A DNA stretch of 64,000 nt from Symbiopectobacterium purcellii (lineage in GTDB: Bacteria > Pseudomonadota > Gammaproteobacteria > Enterobacterales > Enterobacteriaceae): NCBI RefSeq assembly GCF_019797845.1, contig NZ_CP081864.1, forward strand, positions 4,650,001 to 4,714,000, read 5' to 3'. Below, piece by piece: positions 20,620 to 30,953 of this stretch. Each line of letters opens with the position of its first letter. Within the stretch, counting starts at the first letter, position 1. Both the position numbers and the translations under genes were made by a program. Under the pieces are notes generated by a model. That model made no database searches. It was not told the origin of the DNA and saw only the letters and a list, made by a program, of their open reading frames with translations.

Positions 20620-23028
20620 TCAACAGCGCGCGTGCCAGATGCGCGTCTGATAATCATGAATCGCCCGATCGGCACTGAAAAAACCCATTCGCGCGGTATT
20701 CAACACACACCGTCGCGTCCATTCCTCCGTTTCACGATACAGCGCATCCACACGCTGCTGCGCCTGGCAATAAGGCGCAAAATCGGCCAACAACAGATAG
20801 GGATCGCCCTTATCCAGCAGGCTTTCAAGTAGCGGCGCAAACGCCGTTTTGTCACCGTGGCTAAACGCACCGCTGCCCAGTTCATCCAACAATGAGGTCA
20901 ACTGTGGCTCCTGCTTGAGCACCTCACGTGGATCGTAACCCTGTGACAGCACGCTTTTAACCTCATCCACCGTATGCCCGAAAATAAACAGGTTTTCTTC
21001 CCCGACTTCCTGCGCCATTTCCACATTGGCACCGTCCAGCGTCCCCACTGTCAGCGCACCGTTTAATGCCAGCTTCATGTTGCCGGTGCCAGAGGCCTCT
21101 TTCCCCGCGGTGGAGATTTGCTCCGACACATCGGCAGCGGGAATAATTCGCTCCGCCAGCGACACACGATAATCTGGAATAAACAGTATACGCAAACGAT
21201 CTCTAATATGTTTATCCCGATTAATCTTCTCCGCTATGCTATTAATGGCGTAGATAATGTTTTTTGCCAGCACATATCCAGGTGCAGCCTTAGCCCCGAA
21301 TAAAAAGACGCGCGGAACTATATCCAGATGCGGGTTATCACGCAATTGGCGATAAAGTGAAAGAATATGGAGCACATTCAGGTGCTGGCGTTTGTACTCA
21401 TGCAAGCGTTTGATCTGCACGTCAAACAGGGCGTGAGGATCCAGTTTCACCGCCAAATTCTGGCGTACCCAGTTTGTCAGATTTTCTTTATTTTGCTGCT
21501 TGATGGCACGGTAACGCGCCCGAAACGCACTGTCATTGGCGTACGGTTCGAGCGCGCGCAAGACGGGTAAATTCGTGGCCCAGGCCGTTCCAACGGTGTC
21601 ATCCAGCAGCGCCGACAGCACCGGGTTGCACTGCTTTAGCCAGCGGCGTGGCGTAATGCCATTCGTCACGTTATGAAATTTTTGCGGCCAGAGTTGATGG
21701 TATTCAGGAAACAGATCGCTCACGACCAGACGTGAATGCAGTGCTGCCACCCCATTAACGGCAAAGCAAACCACCACGCACAGGTTTGCCATACGCACCT
21801 GACGCTGATAGCGAATCGCGACACGCGGCCAGATATGCTGTGTCTGTGCGCCCCACCGCTGTTCCACCTGCGCTTTGAAATGCGTATCAATGGTGTTGAT
21901 AAGATCAAAATGGCGCGGCAGCAGGCGACGGAACAAGCCGTCATGCCAGCGCTCAAGCGCTTCTGGCATCAAGGTATGGTTGGTATAGGCAAACATACGT
22001 CGGGTAATGTCCCACGCCTCGTCCCAACCCAGATGATGTTCATCCAACAACACGCGCAACAATTACGGAATAGCCAGCGTCGGGTGTGTGTCGTTGAGCT
22101 GAATCACCTCCCGTTCCGGCAGCGCTGACAACGCCCACCCGGCCTGAAGGTGCCGCCGCACAATGTCTGCGACAGCGCAGGCACACTGAAAATATTGCTG
22201 CATCAGACGCAAACGCCTGCCAGCGGCATGATTGTCATTCGGGTAAAGCACTTTCGTCAGGCTCGCCGCTGACACACCGGCGCGCTCCGCGTCCAGATAG
22301 CGCCCGGCGTTGAATGCCGTGAGATCAAAAGGAGTTTCCGCCGTAGAGTGCCAGAGCCGCAACACCTGCACCACGCCGTTTTGATAGCCTAGCACCGGCA
22401 CGTCACGCGCCTCACCGCGAAAATAAAAGGCGGGCTGCCATTTTTCTTCCTCTCCATCGCGCTGTTCGATAGCTCCCCCGAAACCGACCTTCACGCTCAG
22501 TTCAGGCTGCGGTCGCCCCCAGGGGTACGCATCGCGCTGCCAATCATCAGGGTACTCATGCTGCTGGCATGCTTCGAAACGTTGGCGGAACAGGCCGTAC
22601 TGATAGTCCAGCCCGTAGCCCATCGCCGGCTGCCCCACCGTCGCCATGGCATCCAGAAAACAGGAAGCCAGACGCCCTAATCCTCCGTTACCCAATGCCG
22701 GGTCAGTCTCGCCTTCCAGTACATCGCTAAGGTTAAGCCCCTGCTCTGCCAGAACCTCTGATACGGCAGAGTGCCATCCCAGGTTAATCAGGTTATTGCC
22801 GGTGAGACGACCCGGTAAAAATTCCATGGAGAGGTAGTTAACATGACGGCCTGGCGGCGAATCGGGAGGGGTTATCGGGTGAGCGGCAAGCTGCTCCGCC
22901 AGTGCAGTACTGACAGCATGCCACTGCTGCTGGGCGCTGAGACAGGTCAGCGCCGCCACGCCATAGTATTGTCGTTGGCGGTGCAATGCAGCAATAAACA
23001 GCGTGCGGTTCAATGACAGCTTTCCCAT
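20620..23028 (-). pseudogene. malP: Maltodextrin phosphorylase interrupted by an ochre codon
   Basis: MalP releases glucose-1-phosphate from maltodextrins. The sequence follows E. coli MalP from [11 protein letters not shown] to the end, including the PLP-lysine motif [14 protein letters not shown]. Codon 322 (22063-22065) is TAA where MalP has Glu in AIPELLRVLIDEH; the frame is otherwise unbroken, so one G-to-T change would explain it. Without suppression a 321-residue fragment without the PLP site results. Only 43 bp separate its start from the glpR stop, so the usual malT-malP divergent control region is gone; AGGGGAGAGG before the ATG serves as ribosome site. Confidence 0.93.
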
Positions 23029-23071
23029 CGTGCCTCTCCCCTGTTATCAATCAGAAAAAGGCACGTCTGGC

Positions 23072-23830
23072 TCAGCACAACTCCAACTGCACCTTATGTT
23101 GTTCAATGATTTTCATTACGCTGGGTGGTGGTAGCTGATCGGTAAAAAGATAGTCGATCAGGTCCATATTGCCCAGATTCACCATCGCATTGCGACCGAA
23201 TTTGGAGTGATCGGTGACCAACATGACGCAGCGGGAATTCTCGATAATGGCCCGTTTGGTGCGCACTTCATGGTAGTCAAACTCCAGCAAGGAGCCATCC
23301 ATGTCAATGCCGCTGATACCGAGGATGCCAAAATCCAGACGAAACTGAGAAATGAAATCCAGCGTCGCTTCACCCATAATGCCGCCGTCCCGGGTGCGCA
23401 CTTCACCGCCAGCCAGAATCAGCCTGCAATCCTCTTTTCCCATCAACAGCGTCGCCACATTCAAGTTGTTGGTGACGACCCGCAGATCCTTAGGCTGCAA
23501 CAACGCATAGGCAACCGCTTCTGGCGTTGTCCCGATATCTATAAACAGCGTAGCACCATCCGGGATTTGGCTGGCGACTTTACGTGCAATACGTGCTTTT
23601 TCATCTGACCACATCATTTTGCGATCGTGGTAAGCCGTATTCACCGAGCTGGAAGGCAGTGCCGCACCACCGTGGTGGCGATGGATTTTGTTCTGCTCCG
23701 CCAGATCGTTCAGATCCCGGCGAATCGTTTGCGGGCTGACCGCAAAATGCTCGACCAACTCTTCGGTACTGACATATCCCTGCCGACGCACCAGTTCAAT
23801 GATGGCGTCGTGCCGCTGTGTTTGCCTCAC
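23072..23830 (-). CDS. glpR: Glycerol-3-phosphate regulon repressor
   Basis: This 252-residue DeoR-family repressor has an N-terminal winged helix (VSTEELVEHFAVSPQTIRRD) and a C-terminal sugar-phosphate sensor domain (FIDIGTTPEAVA, ILAGGEVRTRDGG, DFGILGISGIDMDGSLLEFD). It is nearly identical in layout to E. coli GlpR, including the final VQLELC. It represses glp operons, including glpD here, and is induced by glycerol-3-phosphate. It lies downstream of glpG on the same strand, as in the glpEGR order, although glpE has been moved about 4 kb away by an inserted block. Confidence 0.95.
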   Translation of the reverse strand: MRQTQRHDAIIELVRRQGYVSTEELVEHFAVSPQTIRRDLNDLAEQNKIHRHHGGAALPSSSVNTAYHDRKMMWSDEKARIARKVASQIPDGATLFIDIGTTPEAVAYALLQPKDLRVVTNNLNVATLLMGKEDCRLILAGGEVRTRDGGIMGEATLDFISQFRLDFGILGISGIDMDGSLLEFDYHEVRTKRAIIENSRCVMLVTDHSKFGRNAMVNLGNMDLIDYLFTDQLPPPSVMKIIEQHKVQLELC

Positions 23831-23924
23831 GTTGTTCCCCTAAAACAGGTTTCCACTCAACCCTCAGGTTGAGACTTCTCTGTGCTGCTGGCAACGCTTA
23901 CCCCGTGATGCTACCGGGTTGCGA

Positions 23925-24752
23925 TCATGCTTTTTTCTGCTGCGTATCCCAAAAAGCCAGCACCAACCCAATAACCAGACCCACGACGTGCGCGGCATTA
24001 GCAATGCGTAGACCTAAAATATCGAAATATCCGGCGATCAACCACAACAATGCAAAGGCCATCAATCCACGCTGCATGAACAGCGGGCCCGACGGCACGC
24101 GTTCACCGTATAGCCAGACATAGCCCATCAACGCGTACACCACGCCGGACAGGCCACCGAAATAGATACCGCTGAAGAATGATTGTATCCAACCACTGGC
24201 AACCGCAGAGAGCAGCGCCAAGGTCAGTAGCTTGCGCGTCCCCAAAATTTTCTCTACCGGTCCGCCGAGATACCACCACCACATCAGGTTAAACAAAATG
24301 TGCAGCAAGGAAAAATGCAGGAAGGCATGGCTAACCCAGCGCCATAGCTGACCTTTTTGCCCTACATCCGGGTAAGAGAGCCACATCATGGCACGATCGT
24401 TACCGAATATCGTCATCCACAGATAAACGACAATGCAGGTAATCATCACACCCAGCGTCAGCGGTCCGGCGCGCTGCTGTAACGTCTGCAAATAGGAGAA
24501 ACGTGCATAGCGCAGGGGCGAAGACGTTGATCCCGCCTGCCAACTGGCCGCTTGATAACGCGGGTGCATCGGGTTCTGAATGAACACGTCGAGCGCCTGC
24601 TGTACTTCAGTCAATCGCGACTCATCGTCCAGCCAGAGCTCTGCTTCCTGCCCAGAGAAGCGTAACTCCAGTTGAATACTCTGCGTTTGCATATAGTCGA
24701 CAAACGCCTGTGCCAAGCGTGGCTGAGATAAGGCTGTTAGGCGAATTGCCAT
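23925..24752 (-). CDS. glpG: Rhomboid intramembrane serine protease
   Basis: This 275-residue inner-membrane protein has an N-terminal cytosolic domain (1-90) and six membrane segments. The catalytic serine lies in [14 protein letters not shown], the catalytic His in [12 protein letters not shown], and the loop-1 region [20 protein letters not shown] is preserved. It cleaves single-pass membrane proteins within the bilayer. In E. coli it sits between glpE and glpR; here the glpE side is separated by a three-gene cassette on the opposite strand. It reads with glpR, 94 bp apart. Confidence 0.95.
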   Translation of the reverse strand: MAIRLTALSQPRLAQAFVDYMQTQSIQLELRFSGQEAELWLDDESRLTEVQQALDVFIQNPMHPRYQAASWQAGSTSSPLRYARFSYLQTLQQRAGPLTLGVMITCIVVYLWMTIFGNDRAMMWLSYPDVGQKGQLWRWVSHAFLHFSLLHILFNLMWWWYLGGPVEKILGTRKLLTLALLSAVASGWIQSFFSGIYFGGLSGVVYALMGYVWLYGERVPSGPLFMQRGLMAFALLWLIAGYFDILGLRIANAAHVVGLVIGLVLAFWDTQQKKA

Positions 24753-25007
24753 CGTGGTTTATCCGTTAGCAAATTGATTTGTCATAAAAATATCACATCG
24801 TTTTATTAAGAGGGTTGAAATATTGTTCTGATAAACAGGCGGTTTACCCTGACGCCCGCACCACGAGCACCGCTGGCGTGGGTAATTCGCTAAACATCAT
24901 CCACATACACACTTCCGTTTGCTTCCGTTTTGCCCATTATCCTATGACAATAGTCACTTTTTAACCATAGCCGCTCCTTTAGGCTCATATCCAGCAGCGA
25001 GGTGACC

Positions 25008-26273
25008 ATGTTCCTGGAAGAAAGACGTAATCAAATTCTGGCCTATTTAACCAAACACGAACGTGCCGGTGTTGATTATCTGGCCACCGCATTTGCCGTG
25101 AGCAAAGAGACGATCCGCAGCGACTTGAACGAGTTGGCGCGCTTGAATCTGGTTCAACGCTGCTACGGCGGTGCCATTATTGTGCGGCGCAGCTTGCAGT
25201 CTGAACTGATTGCCCCTCGCAGTGAAAATTTTGAAGTGCTGCTCAAGCGACTGGAAAAGCAGACCCGGCATCAAACCAGCAAACAGAAAGGAAACAAGAT
25301 GAACGGCAAGGTGTGTATTTTAGGATCGTTCAACGTCGATATCGTCGCCAAGGTGGCGCGTTTTCCCAAAGGCGGTGAATCGATCATGGCGCAGGGCAGC
25401 GCGCTCGGCCCCGGCGGCAAAGGCGCCAATCAGGCGATGGCCGCCAGTCGGGCTGGTTCACAGGTCTATTTTGTCACCAAGGTCGGCACCGATCAGTTCA
25501 GCCAGTTTGCCTATGACCATTTGTCGTCATCGGATATTCACGCCTTCAAGCTGTATCAATCCGATACCGAACCCACTGGCAACGCCATCATCTATGTCTC
25601 ACAGCAAAACGGCGAGAACATGATCGCCATATATCCCGGTGCCAACCAAACCATCACAGATGATGAAGTGGCGGCCATCGCCCCGGAATTAACAACGTCA
25701 GACGTGCTGTTGGTGCAGTTGGTGCAGTTGGTGCAGTTGGTGCAGTTGGTGCAGTTGGTGCAGTTGGTGCAGTTGGAGAATAACTTCTCCGCCACCCTGA
25801 ACGTCATCAAGCTGGCGCATGCGCTGGGCAAAAAAGTAATCCTCAATCCGGCCCCCTATTCCAGCGAGATACTGCCCTATCTGGATTATCTGGACGTGAT
25901 CACGTCCAACGAAACGGAAGCGTCACTGCTGTCGGGTATCGACATTCAGGATTTTGACAGCACCAAAGAGGCCGCGCTGAAAATTGCACGTATGGGTGCC
26001 AAGCGCGTCATCATTACCATGGGATCGCGCGGTGCGCTGCTGTATGACGGCCACCAGTTCCAACATATTCCGGCCTTTCCGGCGCTCGGCGTGGATACCA
26101 CCGGCGCAGGGGATGCCTTTAACGGTGCCTTTGCCGCCGCACTGGCTAACGGACAAAGCATGGTGCAGGCCGCGACCTACGCCTCGGCCTTTGCGTCTTT
26201 GGCAGTCGAACGGGAAGGTGCCTCAAACATGCCAGAACATCAACAGGTTATCGCGCGTTTATCACAACGTTAA
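25008..26273 (+). CDS. DeoR-type HTH fused to ribokinase-family (PfkB) sugar kinase
   Basis: Residues 1-55 form a DeoR winged helix ([20 protein letters not shown]). After a linker, a full PfkB kinase starts at about residue 98: [33 protein letters not shown] (substrate/ATP lid) and [12 protein letters not shown] (catalytic Asp). The ATG at 25008 has GAGG upstream. A second ATG at 25299 follows AAAGGAAACAAG, an excellent internal ribosome site, so the kinase may also be made alone. A seven-copy 9-bp repeat inserts extra LVQ units before LENNFSATL. It heads a cassette with an aldolase-family lyase and an MFS carrier, suggesting sugar-acid or pentose catabolism. The substrate is unknown. Confidence 0.85.
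   Translation: MFLEERRNQILAYLTKHERAGVDYLATAFAVSKETIRSDLNELARLNLVQRCYGGAIIVRRSLQSELIAPRSENFEVLLKRLEKQTRHQTSKQKGNKMNGKVCILGSFNVDIVAKVARFPKGGESIMAQGSALGPGGKGANQAMAASRAGSQVYFVTKVGTDQFSQFAYDHLSSSDIHAFKLYQSDTEPTGNAIIYVSQQNGENMIAIYPGANQTITDDEVAAIAPELTTSDVLLVQLVQLVQLVQLVQLVQLVQLENNFSATLNVIKLAHALGKKVILNPAPYSSEILPYLDYLDVITSNETEASLLSGIDIQDFDSTKEAALKIARMGAKRVIITMGSRGALLYDGHQFQHIPAFPALGVDTTGAGDAFNGAFAAALANGQSMVQAATYASAFASLAVEREGASNMPEHQQVIARLSQR
25710..25772 (+). repeat. Seven perfect copies of a 9-bp tandem repeat inside the kinase gene
   Basis: TTGGTGCAG is repeated seven times without a mismatch, followed by a partial TTGG. It encodes Leu-Val-Gln units (DVLL, then seven LVQ-type units, then LENN). Related ribokinases have a single LLxQLE here, so about six units (18 residues) are extra. 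The unit is a multiple of three, so copy-number change keeps the frame. Confidence 0.95.
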
Positions 26274-26320
26274 TGCCTGCGGGCCCGTGCCCGCACAGTC
26301 TGTATTCGGAGAAATAAAAA

Positions 26321-27244
26321 ATGAAAAAAATCGATGGTATCGTCCCTGTCATGCTTACACCGTTCACCGAACAGAACGACGTAGACTATCCCGGCCTGGC
26401 CAACCTGATTGACTGGTATCTGGAAAACAAGGTCGATGCGCTGTTTGCCGTGTGCCAGTCCAGTGAAATGCAATTCCTGACGCTGGAAGAACGCGTGGCG
26501 GTAGCCCGTTTCGTTGTCGACCATGTGAAAGGCCGCGTGCCGGTGATCGCCTCCGGCCACATCAGTGACGACCTCGGCGCACAAATTGAAGAGCTGTCTG
26601 CCATGGCGCAAACCGGTATCGATGCGCTGGTACTGGTGACTAACCACCTCGATCCGCAGAAAACCGGCAGCGACACCTTCTTCAGTACGCTGAACAGCCT
26701 GCTGGAAGCACTGCCAGCCTCGCTGCCGCTGGGCCTGTATGAGTGCCCGGCACCGTATCGCCGCCTGCTGAGTGACGAAGAACTGACCTATTGCGCCAAC
26801 ACCGGCCGTTTCGTGGTGTTGAAAGACGTAAGCTGCGACCTGGACACCGTAACCCGTCGCGTCAAGCTGGTGCAGGACACCCCGCTTAATATCATCAACG
26901 CCAATGCCGCCATTGCCTTCCCGGCGATGAAAGCGGGCTCACGCGGTTTCAGCGGCGTGTTCACCAACTTCCACCCGGAACTGTACGTGTGGCTGTATCA
27001 CCACCATCAGGAAAACCCTGCGCTGGCAGATGAACTGGCCGATTTCCTGTCACTGGCCGCCGTCACTGAAACGTTGGGCTATCCGAAAAACGCCAAGATT
27101 TACCATCAACGCCGCGGCACCTTTGACAGCATTCACTGCCGGGTCAACAAGGATGACGTGCTGGAGAAATTCTGGGGATTGACCGTGATCCTCGACCAGA
27201 TTCGCCACGGCACCGCGCATTATCAGAAAAAAATTGCGCAATAA
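26321..27244 (+). CDS. Dihydrodipicolinate synthase/N-acetylneuraminate lyase family protein
   Basis: This 307-residue TIM-barrel class I aldolase has a GGAG ribosome site before the ATG. The Schiff-base lysine is in FVVLKDVSCD; the partner tyrosine segment reads LGLYECPAPYR, where DHDPS has YNxP; the substrate-carboxylate loop AVCQSSEMQFLTLEER replaces GTTGE. These changes argue against lysine biosynthesis and for a pyruvate-releasing aldolase acting on a keto-deoxy sugar acid. Gene order (kinase, lyase, carrier on one strand with short gaps) supports a catabolic operon. Confidence 0.82.
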   Translation: MKKIDGIVPVMLTPFTEQNDVDYPGLANLIDWYLENKVDALFAVCQSSEMQFLTLEERVAVARFVVDHVKGRVPVIASGHISDDLGAQIEELSAMAQTGIDALVLVTNHLDPQKTGSDTFFSTLNSLLEALPASLPLGLYECPAPYRRLLSDEELTYCANTGRFVVLKDVSCDLDTVTRRVKLVQDTPLNIINANAAIAFPAMKAGSRGFSGVFTNFHPELYVWLYHHHQENPALADELADFLSLAAVTETLGYPKNAKIYHQRRGTFDSIHCRVNKDDVLEKFWGLTVILDQIRHGTAHYQKKIAQ

Positions 27245-27452
27245 AAAATAACAACAATGCGCGGGAACACGTTGTGATTCCCGCGATGAAAAATAAAAAA
27301 CCAGTGGATTTTCAGCATGATCGTGTGTGACCAATCTGATTGGGCGCAAGAACTGCACGCCCTGCATCCTACATCAACGTCCTTACAGCCAGACTCACGG
27401 CGAATCGTTTATTCGCAGATTCCTCTCAGCCTGCTCACGGAAAATAAATAAA

Positions 27453-28751
27453 ATGAAAGAGACAATATCGTTATCTCAACCTGCTGCTGTTGCACCGCCA
27501 ATGCAAAAAATATCCCGTTTGCGTTGGAGCATTATTCTGGTGTTACTGATCGCCGCCGTGGTGAACTACCTGGACCGCGCCAACCTCAGTATCGCCAACA
27601 CCACGATTTCGAAAGAGTTCGGCTTTAGCGCCACCCAGATGGGCCTGCTGTTTTCGGCCTTTCTGTGGCCCTATGCGCTCGCCAATCTGCCTGCGGGCTG
27701 GCTGGTCGATAAATTCGGGCCGAAAAAAATGTTTTCCTGGGCGCTCGGCTTGTGGTCAGGGTTCACTATCCTCGCGGGTTTCGTTAACGGCTATTCCATG
27801 TTCTATGGCCTGCGCATGATGCTGGGCATCTCTGAATCACCGTTTTTTACCTCCGGCATCAAGATCACCCATCGCTGGTTCCCGAGCAATGAACGCGGAC
27901 TTCCCACCGCCATCATCAATACCGGCTCACAGATCGCCAACGCCGTTGCGCCGCCGATCCTGACTATCCTGTTGCTGACGATGGGCTGGCGCGGCATGTT
28001 TATCGCCATCGGTTTGGCGGGTATTCCGATTCTGCTGGTGTGGCTGAAGTTGTACCGTAACCCGACGCCCGCAGAAGAAGTGCAGATCCACGGCGACGCG
28101 GAAGCCGCTGAGACGCAACAAGCGAATCAACCCAAAGCGAGCTGGGGCTCTCTGTTTAAACACAAAACCACCTGGTTCATGATTCTGGGGAACTTCTCCA
28201 TCATGTTCACCATTTGGGTGTACCTGACCTGGTTGCCAAGTTATCTGGAGAGATCGCTCGGCTTCAGCCTGATGAAAACCGGCTGGGTGGCGTCCATCCC
28301 GTTCTTTGCCGGGATCATGGGTGTGTTGGTGGGGGGTGTAATTTCCGACCGGTTGATTCGTCGCGGTACCAACACCATTACCGCACGTAAAATCCCGATT
28401 GTGTGCGGTGCTGCACTGGCCGCCTGCTTCGTGGCACCGATCCCCTTCGTACACGACACCACCTTGTGTATCGCACTGCTGTCGCTGGGCTATTTCTGTT
28501 CTCAGATGCCGTCAGGGGTTATCTGGAAGCTGGCGACGGATATCGCCCCGAAATCGCAGGTGGCTTCACTGGGTGCTATCCAGAACTTCGGCGGATTCCT
28601 CGGCGCGGCCAGTGCGCCGATCGTCACGGGGATTATTCTTGATGCCACGGGCACCTTTACCAACGTCTTCCTGTTTGGCGCCTTCCTGCTCATGCTGGGG
28701 GCCATCAGCTACGGCTTCTTTGTGAAAAAGCCGATTCAGGCGGCGGTTTAA
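27453..28751 (+). CDS. MFS transporter, anion:cation symporter (sugar-acid) type
   Basis: This 432-residue inner-membrane carrier has twelve predicted helices. The hallmark segment NYLDRANLSIANTTI, then PAGWLVDKFGPKKMF, marks the ACS group that holds glucarate, galactonate and hexuronate importers. The ATG at 27453 is chosen because the protein then begins as in relatives (short hydrophilic head, RLRWSIILVLLIAAVVNY). It most likely imports the compound processed by the two preceding genes. A strong hairpin follows at once. Confidence 0.88.
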   Translation: MKETISLSQPAAVAPPMQKISRLRWSIILVLLIAAVVNYLDRANLSIANTTISKEFGFSATQMGLLFSAFLWPYALANLPAGWLVDKFGPKKMFSWALGLWSGFTILAGFVNGYSMFYGLRMMLGISESPFFTSGIKITHRWFPSNERGLPTAIINTGSQIANAVAPPILTILLLTMGWRGMFIAIGLAGIPILLVWLKLYRNPTPAEEVQIHGDAEAAETQQANQPKASWGSLFKHKTTWFMILGNFSIMFTIWVYLTWLPSYLERSLGFSLMKTGWVASIPFFAGIMGVLVGGVISDRLIRRGTNTITARKIPIVCGAALAACFVAPIPFVHDTTLCIALLSLGYFCSQMPSGVIWKLATDIAPKSQVASLGAIQNFGGFLGAASAPIVTGIILDATGTFTNVFLFGAFLLMLGAISYGFFVKKPIQAAV

Positions 28752-28760
28752 CCTTGCACT

Positions 28761-28786
28761 ATCCCGACGCGTCATGGCGTCGGGAT
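28761..28786. terminator. Hairpin between MFS gene and glpE
   Basis: A perfect 10-bp stem ATCCCGACGC/GCGTCGGGAT with a GTCATG loop sits between convergent ends. No T run follows, so its strength is uncertain. Confidence 0.65.
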
Positions 28787-28794
28787 GTCCCACT

Positions 28795-29127
28795 TCACGC
28801 GTTGTCCGACGCTGATGCCACATCTTGCGGAAAATCACGCTGCCAGGCGTCATAGCCGCCATCCACGCTGTATACCGCCTCAAATCCCAGGCTCAACAGA
28901 TATTGTGCCGCATTGCGGCTGCTAATCCCGTGATAACACATCACCATCACCGGCTGATCGAGTTCAGCGTCACGCACAAAATCAGACAGCGTTTCATTCG
29001 TCAGGTGCAGCGCCTGCGGCACATGCCCGGTGGCGTAACTTTGCGCATCGCGGATATCCACCATCACGCCGTGTTTCTGCCAGCGCTCATGGGCTTGCTC
29101 AATGCTGAGACACTCAAACTGTTCCAT
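28795..29127 (-). CDS. glpE: Thiosulfate sulfurtransferase (single-domain rhodanese) GlpE
   Basis: This 110-residue cytosolic rhodanese has its ATG at 29127 after AGGTGG. It transfers sulfane sulfur from thiosulfate to cyanide or a thiol acceptor. The active-site loop reads [11 protein letters not shown], with the catalytic Cys first; E. coli has CYHGNSS. The remaining fold ([34 protein letters not shown]) matches GlpE. It has been parted from glpG by the kinase-lyase-carrier cassette and from glpD by the agp-ula block. Confidence 0.94.
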   Translation of the reverse strand: MEQFECLSIEQAHERWQKHGVMVDIRDAQSYATGHVPQALHLTNETLSDFVRDAELDQPVMVMCYHGISSRNAAQYLLSLGFEAVYSVDGGYDAWQRDFPQDVASASDNA

Positions 29128-29350
29128 ACAAATACCACCTCGGGACAAAGAAAAAAGGCATTACGGCACAGCGCACGCCACTGTGACAGAGATGCTACTG
29201 TTTCAGTAAGGTAAGTCAATCGTCACATTTCTGTAATAAAACATTTTTCGTTATGCAAAAAAAAGAGCCATGATGAGAAAGATCGCGTTTTCACGCATCC
29301 GTTACGCGAGTCAGGCGCACACATGCTATTCACTCACCAGGAGCATCGCT

Positions 29351-30605
29351 ATGTCTTTACAACGAAAAGTACTGTTTTGTCTCCCGCTGTTACTGCCCGC
29401 AGCGCTCACTTTCCCAGCCGCCGCACAGGATGGCTACACGCTCGAACAGGTCGTGGTGTTTAGTCGTCACGGCTTGCGCGCTCCGTTAGCCAGCCCGAGC
29501 AGCGCGCTCGGCAAGGTCACGCCCGATGCCTGGCCACAGTGGGATACCCCCAGCAGTTACCTGACCACGCGCGGCGGCGTGCTGGAAGCCTATTTCGGCC
29601 ACTATTTTAGCGAATGGCTGGTAGATAACCGCCTGCTGGCTGCCGATACCTGTCCGACGGATAAAGACGTCTCGTTTTATGCCAACAGCCTGCAACGCAC
29701 CATCTCAACCGCACAATATTTCGCCGTGGGCGCGTTCCCCGGTTGTCTGGTGCCAGTTGTGCACAAAGAAAAATTGGGGACGATGGATGCCACCTTTAAC
29801 CCCCATCATCCGCAATGACAGTGCCACGTTTAAACAACAGGCCATCGACTCCATTAATCAAAAAGCCGGTGAAGGTGGGGTGAAAGGGCTCAATGAACGG
29901 CTGAAACCGGTGTATCAGCAGATGGCCGAGATCATTCGCTACAAGGATTCCGCCAACTGCAAGCAGGATAAACAGTGCGACCTGATGGCACAGGAAACTG
30001 ACGTGAAGATTGAGGCAGGTAAAGAGCCGGGTGTGGTGGGTCCGCTGAGAACCGGCACCTCGATTGCTGATGCCTTTATTCTGCAATACTACGAAGGCAC
30101 ACCGATTAACCAGATCGGCTGGGGACGCATTAAAGATGAGAAGCAACTGGCTGATTTGGTGTCGATCAAAGAGTACTACAACAGCGTAGTGTTCAGTGCC
30201 CCGGTGGTTGCCAAAGCCGTCTCGGCCAACCTGGTCAAAGCGCTGGCCGGTTCGTTTGGCGAGCAGCAGCCCAAATTCACCTTCCTGGTCGGCCACGATT
30301 CAAACGTCGCGTCGCTGTTCTCCGCACTGGGCGTGAAACCGTACCATCTACCGCACCAATTGGAAACCACGCCGATCGGCGGCAAGGTGGTGTTCCAACG
30401 CTGGCGCGATAACGCCAGTAACAAGGCGCTGTTGAAAGTGGAATACGTGTATCAATCGACCGAACAGCTCGCTACGCTGGCACCATTGAACCGCGCCAAC
30501 CCGCCGCAGCGCGTGACGCTAGCACTCAGCGAGTGTCCGACTAACGACAAGGGATTCTGTTCGTTCGACGATTTCGAGAAAATTACCAAGGCGCTAACTC
30601 AGTAA
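29351..30605 (+). pseudogene. agp: Periplasmic glucose-1-phosphatase, frameshifted in a C run
   Basis: A histidine acid phosphatase close to E. coli Agp, which lets cells use external glucose-1-phosphate. AGGAG precedes the ATG at 29351; a signal peptide ends near FPAAAQ. The RHGLRAP active-site motif and the GHDSNVASLF segment with the proton-donor region are present. At about 29797-29802 a run of five C replaces the four needed: the frame passes from TFNP into a short tail and stops at 29818, while the sense frame goes on as IIRNDSATF to ALTQ. One inserted base would explain all of this. Slippage in a homopolymer is easy in vivo and also a common sequencing fault. Confidence 0.88.
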
Positions 30606-30652
30606 CGATCCTGGTAGTGGCCGATGCAGAAGATGGGGTTTGGTCTTTTGCT

Positions 30653-30900
30653 CGCGTAAAGAATCACGCTGAGGCGCGCGTGGCCGCCGGGTGAGCCGCA
30701 TGGATGCGGCGAAAGTTCCCGCCGCGTCTGGAACGCGTCGGGAACGGCCCGATCCGCGGACACGAACGCCGAAGGCACCGCGCAGCGGCGTGATTTATCG
30801 CGAAAAGCCTGGAGCCACGAGGCGGCGGCGATTGAGCGCCTCGTGTCGGGCGCGCAACAATGGTTGCAGAAACTGGCGTTGGTAAACGCGCACGAAACAC
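30653..30900. repeat. Intergenic repeat family B, copy 1
   Basis: This GC-rich block of about 250 bp matches 50618-50863 in the same orientation (shared GTGATTTATCGCGAAAAGCC and GCGATTGAGCGCCTCGTGTC). Both copies contain a perfect 9-bp stem CACGAGGCG/CGCCTCGTG. Small open frames across it look spurious. The block could be a structured RNA or a non-autonomous mobile repeat. Confidence 0.75.
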
Positions 30901-30953
30901 TCACGCGACTGACAGAAACACAAGGATAATTCAGTGTCCCAGTATAAGACTTG

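Noticed and set aside
23029..23040. GGGGAGAGG before malP as a MalT box
   Set aside because: It lies 6 bases before the ATG and is fully explained as the ribosome-binding site; it also lacks one base of the usual GGGGAKGAGG box.
30599..30904. Small Cys/Arg-rich protein across repeat B copy 1
   Set aside because: Similar short frames appear in any copy of this repeat; no ribosome site, and the frame is not kept between copies.
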